The translations under genes were made by a program, and so were the position numbers. From assembly GCA_017522065.1 (NCBI GenBank), contig JAFXAD010000043.1, forward strand, positions 1 to 64,000: DNA of 64,000 nucleotides, written 5' to 3'. This DNA comes from Bacteroidales bacterium (GTDB lineage: Bacteria > Bacteroidota > Bacteroidia > Bacteroidales > P3). The notes under the pieces are model-generated. The model saw only the letters and a program-made list of their open reading frames with translations, made no database searches and was not told the origin of the DNA. Below are positions 17,801 to 25,318 of the stretch, in pieces (positions within the stretch are counted from its first letter, which is position 1; each line of letters opens with the position of its first letter).

Positions 17801-18028
17801 CTGCGCGAAGTCGGTTTCCATGCAGTATGGGCAGGACGCTACACCGAGCCGCGCTACATCGTCGACCCGTCGGTTGGCTTGCTCACAGGCTTGCGAGGCC
17901 ACGGTTTCATGCTCGGCCAGTATCTCGCCAAGCTGTACGTCGACAAGTATCTCGGACGCCCCGTGCCATCCTACATGGACGACCTCGCCCTCTCCGGCAA
18001 GGGTCTCTCGGAGAATGCGTTTAAATAA
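14801..18028 (+). CDS. Fused 2Fe-2S / FAD / 2x4Fe-4S / BFD / FAD oxidoreductase
   Basis: 1075 residues with five modules. Ferredoxin-like 2Fe-2S domain with Cys60, 65, 68, 80. FAD/NAD(P)-type domain from ~112 (GAGPAG 120-125, second Rossmann VGAGNIGY ~267). Two 4Fe-4S clusters (Cys460/466/469/473; Cys494/497/500/504). BFD-like 2Fe-2S (Cys605, 607, 641, 646). C-terminal DAO-type FAD domain from ~700 (GGGIAG). The same parts occur as separate subunits in opine, hydroxyproline and HcnABC dehydrogenases, so it probably oxidises an amino or imino acid and passes electrons to an acceptor. The substrate is unknown. No signal peptide, so it is cytoplasmic. Confidence 0.85.
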   Translation: MYKIEKHPILDIPQSEAVEFLYNGQKVLGRRGYTIAAALHQAGFPVHSHSIDGKPRSLECGIGKCGACEMLVDGRIRRICITPVDNVREVCELSKDFFPGAANPQAREVKIYKTKVAIIGAGPAGLACREQLNAFGIDNIVIDNNGRIGGQFNMQTHQFFFFEKEKHFGGMRGFDIARTLAGDNHDGILLNSTVWDLLEGRRIAVKNTETQEVAYIDADHLVVATGAVPFMPTFENDDVPGVYTAAVFQKMMNQEHTLLGRNVLTVGAGNIGYLTSYQGMQAGANIRAIIEAMPREGGFPVQANRVRRLGIPIMTGYTLVRAIPNADRTAITGAVIAKCENFKPVPGTEQIIDNIDIINICTGLVPDNQLLVKGRDVFGLYTYAAGDAVRIGEGTSAVLRGRQAAYEVAQNMGVRFDYDEYLDISRQYIDSQQHPVRILEKPNLPTPERQKIKPFVQLDCLYGFACNPCSFSCPQGAITKASTSSTPVVDYDKCIGCMQCVNQCPGLAIFGYDTQKGVCFLPIEYDIEEGTEVYLVDNNGAKIGEGVIEKILAKPNKTNVARVHVDRLDVDLVTDVKGFIAKDRYPEPLALKPQTSTVESRTYVCHCEDVSLESLLEVVGDRKYISVDELKHITRMGMGPCRGKRCIPRARQILRAHGIEVVGDATPRAPLSAPVTLGDVYTEGTKECFVFPKSNNVEREEVRVLIAGGGIAGSGLFRYFSEAGLKPVLINWSRGASWRNIGGGRPAFSNPDIADIATHSHEIFKSIQKVHNINYKPTRYVNLVHDDATYRALDASRAWSDAYMVDRKDFKKEISPYWDDTRNTYSHALITRDCWQATPGRVIDYIRGIGISLGGRVYEDCELLSVARQGDRFLALVRTHEGRYVEYLADHFVNSMGWGAERFTDMLGIDTGLYPVKHQAFITRRLPNLGVKGDSLDMIIDRRHYKGFSAVYGQQFLHTGQIIGCASPDTDAYETRQNIKYNSKEFLEIVSEVFAEWIPNLREVGFHAVWAGRYTEPRYIVDPSVGLLTGLRGHGFMLGQYLAKLYVDKYLGRPVPSYMDDLALSGKGLSENAFK

Positions 18029-18070
18029 AGGGTTGAAGGGTTATAGGGTTGGAGGGTTATAGGGTTATAT
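18029..18070. repeat. AGGGTTATAGGGTT-type tandem repeat
   Basis: Units of 7-8 bases (GGGTTGAA, GGGTTATA, GGGTTGGA) follow the oxidoreductase stop and end before the next start. It is like the CCCTCAAA tract at 53905-53993 in opposite orientation. Confidence 0.75.
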
Positions 18071-18098
18071 TAGAGCTAAAAAATATATAGAATTGAAT

Positions 18099-19118
18099 AT
18101 GAAAGTAAAAAGAACTAATTTGCTTACAGTCGGGTTCATCGCAATGCTATTGATGGCATCGTGTGGAACCAAGAAAGAGAACTCCTACACCATTAACGGT
18201 ACCGTTCCTTCGCAGGTCACAGCCTCGAAGGTCTACCTCTATTCAATCGAAGAGGAAGAGCCCCTTGTGATAGATTCAGCAACAATATCGGGCGGCGCCT
18301 TCAGTTTCAAAGGTACGGCCCCCGATTCCATCATGCTCGCCATTATCCATCCCGGCTCGTTGGACGAGTACCCAACCGTTATGTGGCAGCTCGTGCTTGA
18401 ACCTGGAAACATCATGGTTGATTCGGCCGAACGTATGGCAACGGGCACACCGCTCAACGACGGCATATCCGACTGGATGGATCAGATTTACGACATTATG
18501 GTCACCGAACCGGATCCGTCGAAAATCAGCGACTTCTTTGTGCAGCACTGGTCGGAGCACTCGTCCGATTTTGTTGGTTCCTACATGCTTGCGTCGATGT
18601 CGATGTATCTTGATTTTCCGTTGGTCGACTCGCTCGTCCGTCAGGTGCCTCCTGAAGTACGTTCCATATCGATGCTCAAGCCCTTCTTCGAGCAAGTGGA
18701 GGCCATGGGTAAGATGCAGCCAGGCAAACCCTTTACAGATGTCGCATTGGCCAGCATAGACGGTGAGCCGTCGTCGCTGGGCAACTATATCGGCAAAGGG
18801 ACCTATGTGCTGGTTGATTTTTGGGCTTCATGGTGTGGTCCATGCCGCCAGGCAATGCCACAGTTGCAGAGTACTGTCAAGAGACATAAAGACCTCACGG
18901 TCATTGGTATCGCGCTCAGCGACGAAGTCGACGATACGAAGAAAGCCATCGGCGACCTTGGCATAACGTGGCCCGTGCTTAGCGATCCCGAAGGTGAATC
19001 CGCCAAGGCATACGGCATCAACGCTATCCCTGCCATGATTCTTTTTGCCCCCGACGGCACCATCGCCGCTCGCGATTTTCAGGTCGAAGAGCTCGACAGC
19101 CTCCTCGCAGTCGAATAG
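18099..19118 (+). CDS. Thioredoxin-like lipoprotein (DUF4369-AhpC/TSA type)
   Basis: 339 residues from the ATG at 18099. Lipobox LLMASC (Cys ~22). Residues ~30-125 resemble DUF4369 (YTINGTVPSQVTASKVYLYS). The C-terminal ~140 residues are a thioredoxin-like domain with the active site WASWCGPCRQ and the cis-Pro loop INAIPAMILFAPDG. This TlpA/ResA-like protein probably reduces or isomerises disulfides in the periplasm. It follows the oxidoreductase by 70 bp and may be co-transcribed. Confidence 0.9.
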   Translation: MKVKRTNLLTVGFIAMLLMASCGTKKENSYTINGTVPSQVTASKVYLYSIEEEEPLVIDSATISGGAFSFKGTAPDSIMLAIIHPGSLDEYPTVMWQLVLEPGNIMVDSAERMATGTPLNDGISDWMDQIYDIMVTEPDPSKISDFFVQHWSEHSSDFVGSYMLASMSMYLDFPLVDSLVRQVPPEVRSISMLKPFFEQVEAMGKMQPGKPFTDVALASIDGEPSSLGNYIGKGTYVLVDFWASWCGPCRQAMPQLQSTVKRHKDLTVIGIALSDEVDDTKKAIGDLGITWPVLSDPEGESAKAYGINAIPAMILFAPDGTIAARDFQVEELDSLLAVE

Positions 19119-19145
19119 CCCTACTGAGAATACTTAACAATTGAA

Positions 19146-19190
19146 AATAGAGGCATCATACTTGATTATGATGCCTCTATTTGTTTTTGT
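19146..19190. terminator. Bidirectional terminator between convergent genes
   Basis: A 15-bp stem AATAGAGGCATCATA / TATGATGCCTCTATT with a 6-base loop is followed by TTGTTTTTG. It separates the thioredoxin-like gene (+) from the ion channel gene (-). Confidence 0.85.
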
Positions 19191-19201
19191 TTAGGTGGTG
19201 T

Positions 19202-20938
19202 TTATTGCGGGAAAGAGTCCAACAGCACCTTGATGGCGGCGTAGTAGCGTTCGTCGGAGGCCTTGAGAATGGTTTTGACGTTGAGGTAGATTGCCACCAC
19301 GGAGGCTCCGGTGTGGTTGAAGATGGCTCGAGCTATGTGGGCGTCGTCGAGGCCGAAGCATTTGCTGGCGTGAGTGGTGAAGGAGAAGTTGAAGGTGAAA
19401 TCTTTGCGCGCAGCGGAGTGAACGGTGACTTCGGCGGCGTTGCTGCGCATGCGTTCGCAGAAGTCCTCCACCCACTGGCGGTCGCTCTCGGCCACATGAG
19501 CACCGTCGAACCGGTAGCCTTCGCTGCCCGATGGCATGCCCCACTGCACTTCGATATCGGCTCTGCCACTTGCCCCACTCATGATGCAGATCACCCGCTG
19601 ACCACGATGGATTAGCTGCAGGGTTTTGATGTAGTCGGCAAAGATGGCATTGCCTGCTGCCTCGGTTTCGTTGCACTTTCCAGAGGTCGGCGTCAACAGG
19701 TCGCTGGGCACATTCATGTCGGCGTAGAAGGGGCTGGAAGTCTGACCGGTTTCGTTAGCCACGCCGTAGAAACGTCGTTCGCGGCAGATGAGGTTGAAGG
19801 GCGTGTTTTCGCTGCAAGTGGCGGCGATGTGCGAGAGCGAGTGTTCCGTAGCATTGTAGGGGAAAAGGAGGACGGTTTGTTCCTCTTGGTTCCATCGGCT
19901 GTAGCCGAAGGTGGTGTTGGAGAGAAACTTTTCGACCACCGTCATGTCGGAAACCCGCAGGTTTTCGTCGCTCTTCATAGGGCGTAGACGCATGTCGGAA
20001 GAGGAACGCACGGTCTCGAGAATCTCGTTGTCGGTGAGCATGCAGATGGAGCGCAGGTATTCGGTGGAGAGGTAGCGCGCCGGAGCAGGTCGTGAGTGGA
20101 GGTCGTCGCTGATGAGGATTTTCTTGCCGGAATGCTGTGCATCGAAGCGTTGGTAGAGGAGGTTGCGGCGCTCGGCCAGTTCCTCTTGTTTACGTGATTC
20201 CTCTATCGTTTCGATGAATCCGGAGCCGATGAGACCTGCCGGAACAGCGAAGATGGCGATGCCCATCACGCCCACCAGCACGGCAATCAGGCGTCCCCAG
20301 AAGGTGATGGGTGGCGTGTCGGCGAAACCGCCTGGGTCGCCGATATACTGCATAAAAGCCCAGAGCACGCTACGCCATCCGTTGTCGTAGACCTCCGGTT
20401 GAGCCTGGTGCTCGACGAAGAAAAGCAGGAACGACAGGATGAGTGTCACGATGCAGAGGAACTGCAGCGAAATCCAGAGCTCGCGGCGTTTGGAGCGAAA
20501 CGCGTCGCCCAGCAGTCGGAACGACTTCATGTAGCGGAACACGCGGAGCAGTCGGAAGACGCGGAGCACCTTCAGCGCCGAGTATGGCACGGGGAAGAGC
20601 AGGGCGACATAGAAACTGTAGGTAGAAACGATGTCGATGAGTCCGTAGAAGGAGAGGCAGTAGCGCACTCGGCCCCAAAAGCCCTTGTATTTCGTGTCCA
20701 GCAGGTCGGCGCACCAGATGCGCAGCGTCACCTCGATGGTGAAGACAACCGTAGTAAAAATGTCGATAGCTTTCAGCCATGCGCCGTAGCGAAGGCTGAT
20801 GCTGTCGAAGGTGGAGAGGAACACCTCGACGGTGCTGATGATGATAAGGCCGATGATGGCCCAGTCGACTTTGTTCTCCCACTGCCGTGTGCGGAGGTTG
20901 TCGTCGAAGACGCGATTGATTTGTTGTTTGAAAGTCAT
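19202..20938 (-). CDS. Voltage-gated-type 6-TM ion channel with unusual pore and large cytoplasmic tail
   Basis: 578 residues. S1 ~25-44, S2 ~55-75, S3 ~92-115, S4 with basic residues at every third place (K123, R126, R129, R132, R135), S5 ~155-176, S6 ~216-242. The pore loop reads SVLWAFMQYIGDPGGFADTP: the K+ filter TVGYGD is not present and YIGDPGGFAD stands in its place, so selectivity is uncertain. A C-terminal ~320-residue cytoplasmic region of unknown fold follows. It starts 16 bp after the GNAT gene, so it is likely part of the same operon as the ATP-grasp ligase. Confidence 0.82.
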   Translation of the reverse strand: MTFKQQINRVFDDNLRTRQWENKVDWAIIGLIIISTVEVFLSTFDSISLRYGAWLKAIDIFTTVVFTIEVTLRIWCADLLDTKYKGFWGRVRYCLSFYGLIDIVSTYSFYVALLFPVPYSALKVLRVFRLLRVFRYMKSFRLLGDAFRSKRRELWISLQFLCIVTLILSFLLFFVEHQAQPEVYDNGWRSVLWAFMQYIGDPGGFADTPPITFWGRLIAVLVGVMGIAIFAVPAGLIGSGFIETIEESRKQEELAERRNLLYQRFDAQHSGKKILISDDLHSRPAPARYLSTEYLRSICMLTDNEILETVRSSSDMRLRPMKSDENLRVSDMTVVEKFLSNTTFGYSRWNQEEQTVLLFPYNATEHSLSHIAATCSENTPFNLICRERRFYGVANETGQTSSPFYADMNVPSDLLTPTSGKCNETEAAGNAIFADYIKTLQLIHRGQRVICIMSGASGRADIEVQWGMPSGSEGYRFDGAHVAESDRQWVEDFCERMRSNAAEVTVHSAARKDFTFNFSFTTHASKCFGLDDAHIARAIFNHTGASVVAIYLNVKTILKASDERYYAAIKVLLDSFPQ

Positions 20939-20954
20939 GAGTCAAAAAGTTTGT

Positions 20955-21464
20955 TTAAGCTTTGCAGTCATCGTTTGGCGATCGTTTTTTGACATAGCGA
21001 ATATATGGACTGCTGTCGTCAGGGACTTCTTTGGCGACAAACCCCAGAAAGTCTAAGAATTTGCGGACTGCAATGTTGTCTTTTGCAATGGTGGTACAAA
21101 TTGTCTTGTCGGCGTATTGGCGCATTATGCTGTCGACGAATCGTACAGTCAGCATAAAGTAGGCACGGTTAAGTAGCGTGTCATGCCTAAAAAAACTGCC
21201 GTGTAATTCAATTTCGCCATCGAAAAACAGGTCGATGATGCGATAGAAACCAACGATGGTTTGATCCAGCAGAATCAGGAAGAAGGTGTCTAATTCAGAC
21301 GACACAAGTTTACCGTCTGGCGGGAAACTCTTGCGCGCATCTTCGTCGGAGATGGCTTCCGTAATTACATTGGTGTCGTTGCAGAGACGTATGTGCAGTT
21401 CCCCGTACGACAGCACCAGCTTTTCAACGTTGGCCTTTATTGGCTTGTTTCTTTCTGATTTCAT
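20955..21464 (-). CDS. GNAT-like acetyltransferase
   Basis: 169 residues from the ATG at 21464. The pattern resembles GNAT: a strand with TFFLILLDQTIVGFYRI, EIELHGSFFRHDTLLNRAYFMLTVRFVD, then TTIAKDNIAVRKFLDFLGF, the usual C-terminal motif. It overlaps the end of the ATP-grasp gene by 41 bp, so they are almost certainly co-translated. In a peptide-modification locus it could acetylate the peptide, but the substrate is unknown. Confidence 0.7.
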   Translation of the reverse strand: MKSERNKPIKANVEKLVLSYGELHIRLCNDTNVITEAISDEDARKSFPPDGKLVSSELDTFFLILLDQTIVGFYRIIDLFFDGEIELHGSFFRHDTLLNRAYFMLTVRFVDSIMRQYADKTICTTIAKDNIAVRKFLDFLGFVAKEVPDDSSPYIRYVKKRSPNDDCKA

Positions 21465-22437
21465 TTGCAAACAAGTCGCTTAGTTTCTGCGATATGGGAA
21501 GTCCTGCTTCCTCCTCGAGCCACATCCACTGTCCGTTGGTGTTGCATTCCAAAAATATGTAATTGTCGTGAGTGTCAACAATGAAATCGAAGCATCCGAA
21601 GTTGAGTTTCATCTCCTTGAGAAATTCGAAGCACTTTTGCTGCAATTCGTTTGGCAGAGTGTCTTTGACGAACGTGATGCCGTGGTCGTACCCTTGTCGC
21701 CAATCCACGGCCCCTTCGTTCTGCTGCATATTCTGGCTGTCGATTCGTGCGGTAAAGCATTCGTCCTTGATCACAGTGACGCGAAGCTCGTATTTTTTCT
21801 CCACGTATTTTTCGATGAAATTGATACTGTTGCGGAACGAGGCATCACCCAAAGCACGTATGTCGTCGGGCTTCCGTTTGTGTGTGTAGAAAACAATACT
21901 GCCTTCGTCGCCGGCAGGGATATCGAACGACCAGATTGGTTTTACGGCAACGTCACTATCACCAAATAGCGAGAGGTCGGAAAGCCGGTTGGAAAAGAGG
22001 GTATCAGGTATGTTGAAGCCGACCTTCCGTGCTACTTTTTTCTGTAGAATTTTGCTTCCTGCGGCGCGTTCGTAGAGGGGGTGACCTATCCAAAGCAGAT
22101 CGTCGGGCAATGCGTAGCGAAAGAAGCGTACGAATCCGTCAGCTTCATCGAGTAGCAGTTTCCTCACCTGCTCGGAGGGTATGTCGTCGTAGGTGGTGAG
22201 CGGTTCAATGGGGCGGCGCTCCCATACACAGCTTATCTGCTCGCTATTGATGGAATGGGGGTAGTGCTTGTAGCGTATCTCGAAATGGGCACCGTCGTTG
22301 CCTAACCAATAGGAAATGTCGTAGTCGGACACCAGTTTGTCGGTATTCAGCCTGAAAAGCGGCAGTCCTGACTTGTTAAGGTTTTCGATTACAGGATTAG
22401 GGTGGACGTCGGTGTCGTTAGTAATGATAAGAAGCAT
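21424..22437 (-). CDS. ATP-grasp ligase of the MvdD/GwsG (graspetide maturase) type
   Basis: 337 residues from the ATG at 22437. The N-terminus MLLIITNDTDVHPNPVIENL...LFRLNTDKL matches the pre-ATP-grasp domain of MvdC/MvdD- and GwsG-type peptide ligases. The ATP-grasp core includes KKVARKVGFNIPDTLFSN, VAVKPIW, YVEKKYELRVTVI and the metal site FDFIVDTHDNYIFLECNTNGQW (E and N for Mg). Such enzymes form ester or amide links between side chains of a precursor peptide. The preceding short ORF is the candidate substrate. A RimK-like role on another protein is the main alternative. Confidence 0.82.
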   Translation of the reverse strand: MLLIITNDTDVHPNPVIENLNKSGLPLFRLNTDKLVSDYDISYWLGNDGAHFEIRYKHYPHSINSEQISCVWERRPIEPLTTYDDIPSEQVRKLLLDEADGFVRFFRYALPDDLLWIGHPLYERAAGSKILQKKVARKVGFNIPDTLFSNRLSDLSLFGDSDVAVKPIWSFDIPAGDEGSIVFYTHKRKPDDIRALGDASFRNSINFIEKYVEKKYELRVTVIKDECFTARIDSQNMQQNEGAVDWRQGYDHGITFVKDTLPNELQQKCFEFLKEMKLNFGCFDFIVDTHDNYIFLECNTNGQWMWLEEEAGLPISQKLSDLFANEIRKKQANKGQR

Positions 22438-22452
22438 TAATGAGTCGTGTAT

Positions 22453-22494
22453 GATAAAACAAAGCGTTGGAGACCGAAAGAAGGTCTCCAACGC
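22453..22494 (-). terminator. Hairpin between peptide gene and ATP-grasp gene (attenuator)
   Basis: On the minus strand a perfect 12-bp stem (GCGTTGGAGACC / GGTCTCCAACGC, 22464-22494) with a 7-base loop is followed by TTTGTTTTATC. It sits 9 bp after the stop of the short peptide gene and 16 bp before the ligase start. It could end most transcripts there, giving more peptide than ligase mRNA, or protect the upstream message. Confidence 0.8.
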
Positions 22495-22502
22495 GTTCAT
22501 AT

Positions 22503-22748
22503 TTATTTTTCTTTGGCGTCGTCGACGACGTTCTTGTACTTGGGAGAGAACCAACTGCCAACGTTTTCGGCCGACTTGGTCACTTTCTTGTCGCTGCCGC
22601 AAAAGAAGGGATGGATAGTCATCTGCGAATTGTAGTCGTAGTATTCGACCACTGGGGTCTCGTTTGAGTGGGCGTATTTTTCATAGTCGCCGAAAGCGAG
22701 AATAGGAGGGAGCGGAGACTGATTGTAAAGAGAAGATCTGTTGTTCAT
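22503..22748 (-). CDS. Short peptide, candidate precursor for the ATP-grasp ligase
   Basis: 81 residues with no signal peptide or TM segment. N-terminal half is Pro/Tyr-rich (NQSPLPPILAFGDYEKY); the middle is acidic (SNETPVVEYYDYNSQMT), then HPFFCGSDKK and a Lys/Asp/Glu-rich tail ending DDAKEK. Side chains that could form ester or amide links (Thr, Ser, Asp, Glu, Lys) are plentiful, and a PFF motif recalls microviridin leaders, though it is not at the usual place. The role is inferred from size and position 12 bp after the TerB-like gene and just before the ligase. Confidence 0.6.
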   Translation of the reverse strand: MNNRSSLYNQSPLPPILAFGDYEKYAHSNETPVVEYYDYNSQMTIHPFFCGSDKKVTKSAENVGSWFSPKYKNVVDDAKEK

Positions 22749-22760
22749 ATTATTTGCTCT

Positions 22761-23174
22761 TTAAAGGTTTAACAATTTTTTCATATCATCGATGGCCTTT
22801 TTCTCTTTGTCAGAAATGCCATCGGCAGCCTCTGCGGTGGATGTCATAAGCTCGGCTATAATGCTTTTGAGTTCACCTTTGCCATTGGTTTCCTCTTTGA
22901 TGCATTCGAGAGCAACATAGCGAAGTGTTGCATCAGCGCAAAGCATGTGGCAGAACTCTTTGTACATCTCGCACATGACAAGTTCGTCCTCGTCAGCTGC
23001 GCCCTTGATGGCAGCAACAATGTTTTGTTTCTCCAACTTGTCGAAAGTGCCATCGGCCAAAGCGACCAGACCTGCGGGGTACATAACAAGCAGGGATGAG
23101 AACTGATCAATCGAAAGACAGGAATGTCTTTGTGCTTGATACATGTCATAAAACTCTTGTAGTTTCATAAGCAT
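22761..23174 (-). CDS. TerB-like (DUF533-type) protein
   Basis: 137 residues (or 135 from an ATG at 23168). All-helical. Two segments of the TerB type, LVALADGTFDKLEKQNIVAAI (residues ~35-55) and EAADGISDKEKKAIDDM (~113-130), contain the DG..D..E pattern that binds metal in TerB. It is the first gene of the probable operon; comparative work has linked TerB domains to ATP-grasp enzymes. Its role here is unknown. Confidence 0.65.
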   Translation of the reverse strand: MLMKLQEFYDMYQAQRHSCLSIDQFSSLLVMYPAGLVALADGTFDKLEKQNIVAAIKGAADEDELVMCEMYKEFCHMLCADATLRYVALECIKEETNGKGELKSIIAELMTSTAEAADGISDKEKKAIDDMKKLLNL

Positions 23175-23387
23175 AATTTTTAACTATTGTACCATGCTTT
23201 AAAGGGATGGCACTTACCTTGTATTTGAGTATCGAGGATTGTTACATCAGAATTCCATTTTTTTCATACGATACTCCTTACATCGACGTTGTATCCTTAG
23301 TGTGTCTGAAATCAAATTTTTCGATGTGCAAAGTTAACAGATATTCACACTCGTTGCTTGTTTCTAATTTGTATCTTTTTGTAATAT

Positions 23388-23427
23388 GCTAAAAAACAAA
23401 ACATCCCGACGCTGTGCGACGGGATGT
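23388..23427 (-). terminator. Terminator after the kinase gene
   Basis: On the minus strand ACATCCCG / CGGGATGT with an 11-base loop is followed by TTTTGTTTTTTAG. It ends the kinase transcript. Confidence 0.85.
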
Positions 23428-23464
23428 GCCACGCAAAAAAACGCGTTTTTTCAATGTTCGGTTT

Positions 23465-25213
23465 TCAATATCCTTTGATATTCAGTTTGGCGAAATTGGT
23501 GTCGGCCATGTAGCGTTCCAGAGCTTCGGCAGGGACAAGCACCAAGGGGTTGGGGCTCTCTTGGACGAAGCTGAACGTGGTGGCGGTCACTTTCGGCGGT
23601 TCCGGCGAGCGGAAAACGATGGTGTCGAGGTTGCGGTAGCCGTATAGGTTGCCGGAACCCAAATATTTCAGTCCTAATCCGAACTCCACGTAGCGGCAGT
23701 TGAACAACACCCCGATGCCGTAGTTCTCGATTTCCTCTATCTGGTCGGGGATGACGAGACGGTGTATTCCGCAGCCATAGAAGCAGCTTTGGTCTATCGT
23801 CCGCAGCGTTGAAGGGAAGTGTATGCGCTCCAGGTTGTATAGTTCCGAGAGAGACCCCTCACCCAAATGCGTCAATCCTTCCTCTATCCAGATGTCCGTA
23901 ACACCCCAGTAGGCCCATTCGAAAAGTTTTTCGCATAGGCTGTCGACGGTGTTGGCGATGATAACGTCCTTCATCGACACCGTGTTGCCGAAGCGACCGT
24001 ACTTGTCTGGCTCCTTCTTGAGGTGCAGTCGGCGGCTTTCGACACGGCAGGCCTTGATATGCTCGCAGTTGTCGAAAACGTGGTCGCCCATGTATTCAAG
24101 CCCTTCGGTGAGCAGCAGGGTGTCGCTCAGATTGGAGCAACCCGAAAAGGCTTCGTCACCGATGCGTCGTAGCGAGGAGGGGAAGATCACCCTGGTCAGT
24201 CCGCTCTGCTGGAAGAAGGCCCGTTCGCCTATTTCGCGGAGAGGATAGTTGAAGAGGCCGTGCCGCACGCGCTCGGGCAATACGAGCGAGCCGCTTAGCG
24301 TGTCTACACCAACTATTCGGGCTTCTGAGTCAACAATCTTTATCTGAAGCACTTGTCCGTTGTTCACAGTATAGGAGAACACATCGCTGTTGTAATGCTT
24401 CATTGTATAAAGCATCAGCACGGCCGCCAGCACAGCCAATAGGGGTACGGTCCAGAGAACAACCTTCGTCCGAAGCAGTGCGGAGCGGACAGCTTCGGCA
24501 GAATGGTAGCGCTGCTCGCGTCGGTGACGGCAGCATCGTGCGGCAACAGCGCGGTAGCAGTGGGGAAATGTTAGTCGCAGCAGCCGCCCGAAACTAAAGA
24601 TGTCGCTGCGGCAGTCGAGGTCGCCTCCCTCCATCTGTTCGGGCGAGGCATAGCTCAGCGTATAGGCTGGTTCTTTGAACACGGCGTAGCGGTCACCGTC
24701 GGAAAGACCGAAGTCGATGACGCGGACATTGTTGCCGTTGCGGGTAATGAGGATGTTGCTTGGTTTGAGGTCGCGGTGCACCAGCTGTACTTTGTGCCAA
24801 TGCGCCATGGCATCGAGCAACTGCAGCATAGCACGTCGGCGCATAGTGGCCGACGGGTGGTCGTCGCGCAGCCATTGGTCAAGAGGCATGCCGTCCACAT
24901 ATTCCATTACGATACAGAGTCCGATGCCATCGACCTCTTCGAGCGAATAGACTCGGACAATGTTGGGGTGGCTCACCTGAATCATGATTTCGAACTCTTT
25001 GTGCAGCAGGGAGCGATACTCTTCTTCATCGCGATAGTCGGGCTTGAGCCCTTTCAGGACGAAATACTTGCCGTAACGGACAGCACGCACAATCCGATTA
25101 TAGCCATGCGATGCAATCTCTTCAAATTGCGAGAAAGATGTATCGAGTGTGTAATGTTCTGCAATGTTGGGCGATATGCGTCCAGAGCTATCGTTGTTGA
25201 CTATAGTACTCAT
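23465..25213 (-). CDS. Hanks-type Ser/Thr kinase with BspA-like leucine-rich repeats
   Basis: 582 residues from the ATG at 25213. Kinase domain ~20-245: Lys54 (FVLKGLK), HRDLKPSN 146-153, DFG 167-169, SPE 190-192. The Gly-rich loop is degenerate (ASHGYNRIV). A TM segment at 251-271 is followed by a ~310-residue region with BspA-type LRR_5 repeats (IGERAFFQQSGLTRVIFPSSLRRIGDEAF and similar), predicted to be periplasmic or surface-exposed. The layout is that of a receptor kinase with the kinase first. Targets are unknown. It diverges from the next gene (105 bp). Confidence 0.87.
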   Translation of the reverse strand: MSTIVNNDSSGRISPNIAEHYTLDTSFSQFEEIASHGYNRIVRAVRYGKYFVLKGLKPDYRDEEEYRSLLHKEFEIMIQVSHPNIVRVYSLEEVDGIGLCIVMEYVDGMPLDQWLRDDHPSATMRRRAMLQLLDAMAHWHKVQLVHRDLKPSNILITRNGNNVRVIDFGLSDGDRYAVFKEPAYTLSYASPEQMEGGDLDCRSDIFSFGRLLRLTFPHCYRAVAARCCRHRREQRYHSAEAVRSALLRTKVVLWTVPLLAVLAAVLMLYTMKHYNSDVFSYTVNNGQVLQIKIVDSEARIVGVDTLSGSLVLPERVRHGLFNYPLREIGERAFFQQSGLTRVIFPSSLRRIGDEAFSGCSNLSDTLLLTEGLEYMGDHVFDNCEHIKACRVESRRLHLKKEPDKYGRFGNTVSMKDVIIANTVDSLCEKLFEWAYWGVTDIWIEEGLTHLGEGSLSELYNLERIHFPSTLRTIDQSCFYGCGIHRLVIPDQIEEIENYGIGVLFNCRYVEFGLGLKYLGSGNLYGYRNLDTIVFRSPEPPKVTATTFSFVQESPNPLVLVPAEALERYMADTNFAKLNIKGY

Positions 25214-25318
25214 AGTGCAAAAATACGTAAAAAGCGCGGATGTCATTTCGTAAAAAGAAAAGAAATGGAAAAGAAATAAGGAATATTAGTATTTTTGTTG
25301 AATAAAATATTGTTATAG

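Noticed and set aside
19202-23174. Complete grasp-with-spasm system
   Set aside because: There is no radical SAM/SPASM gene in the operon; only the ATP-grasp part is present.
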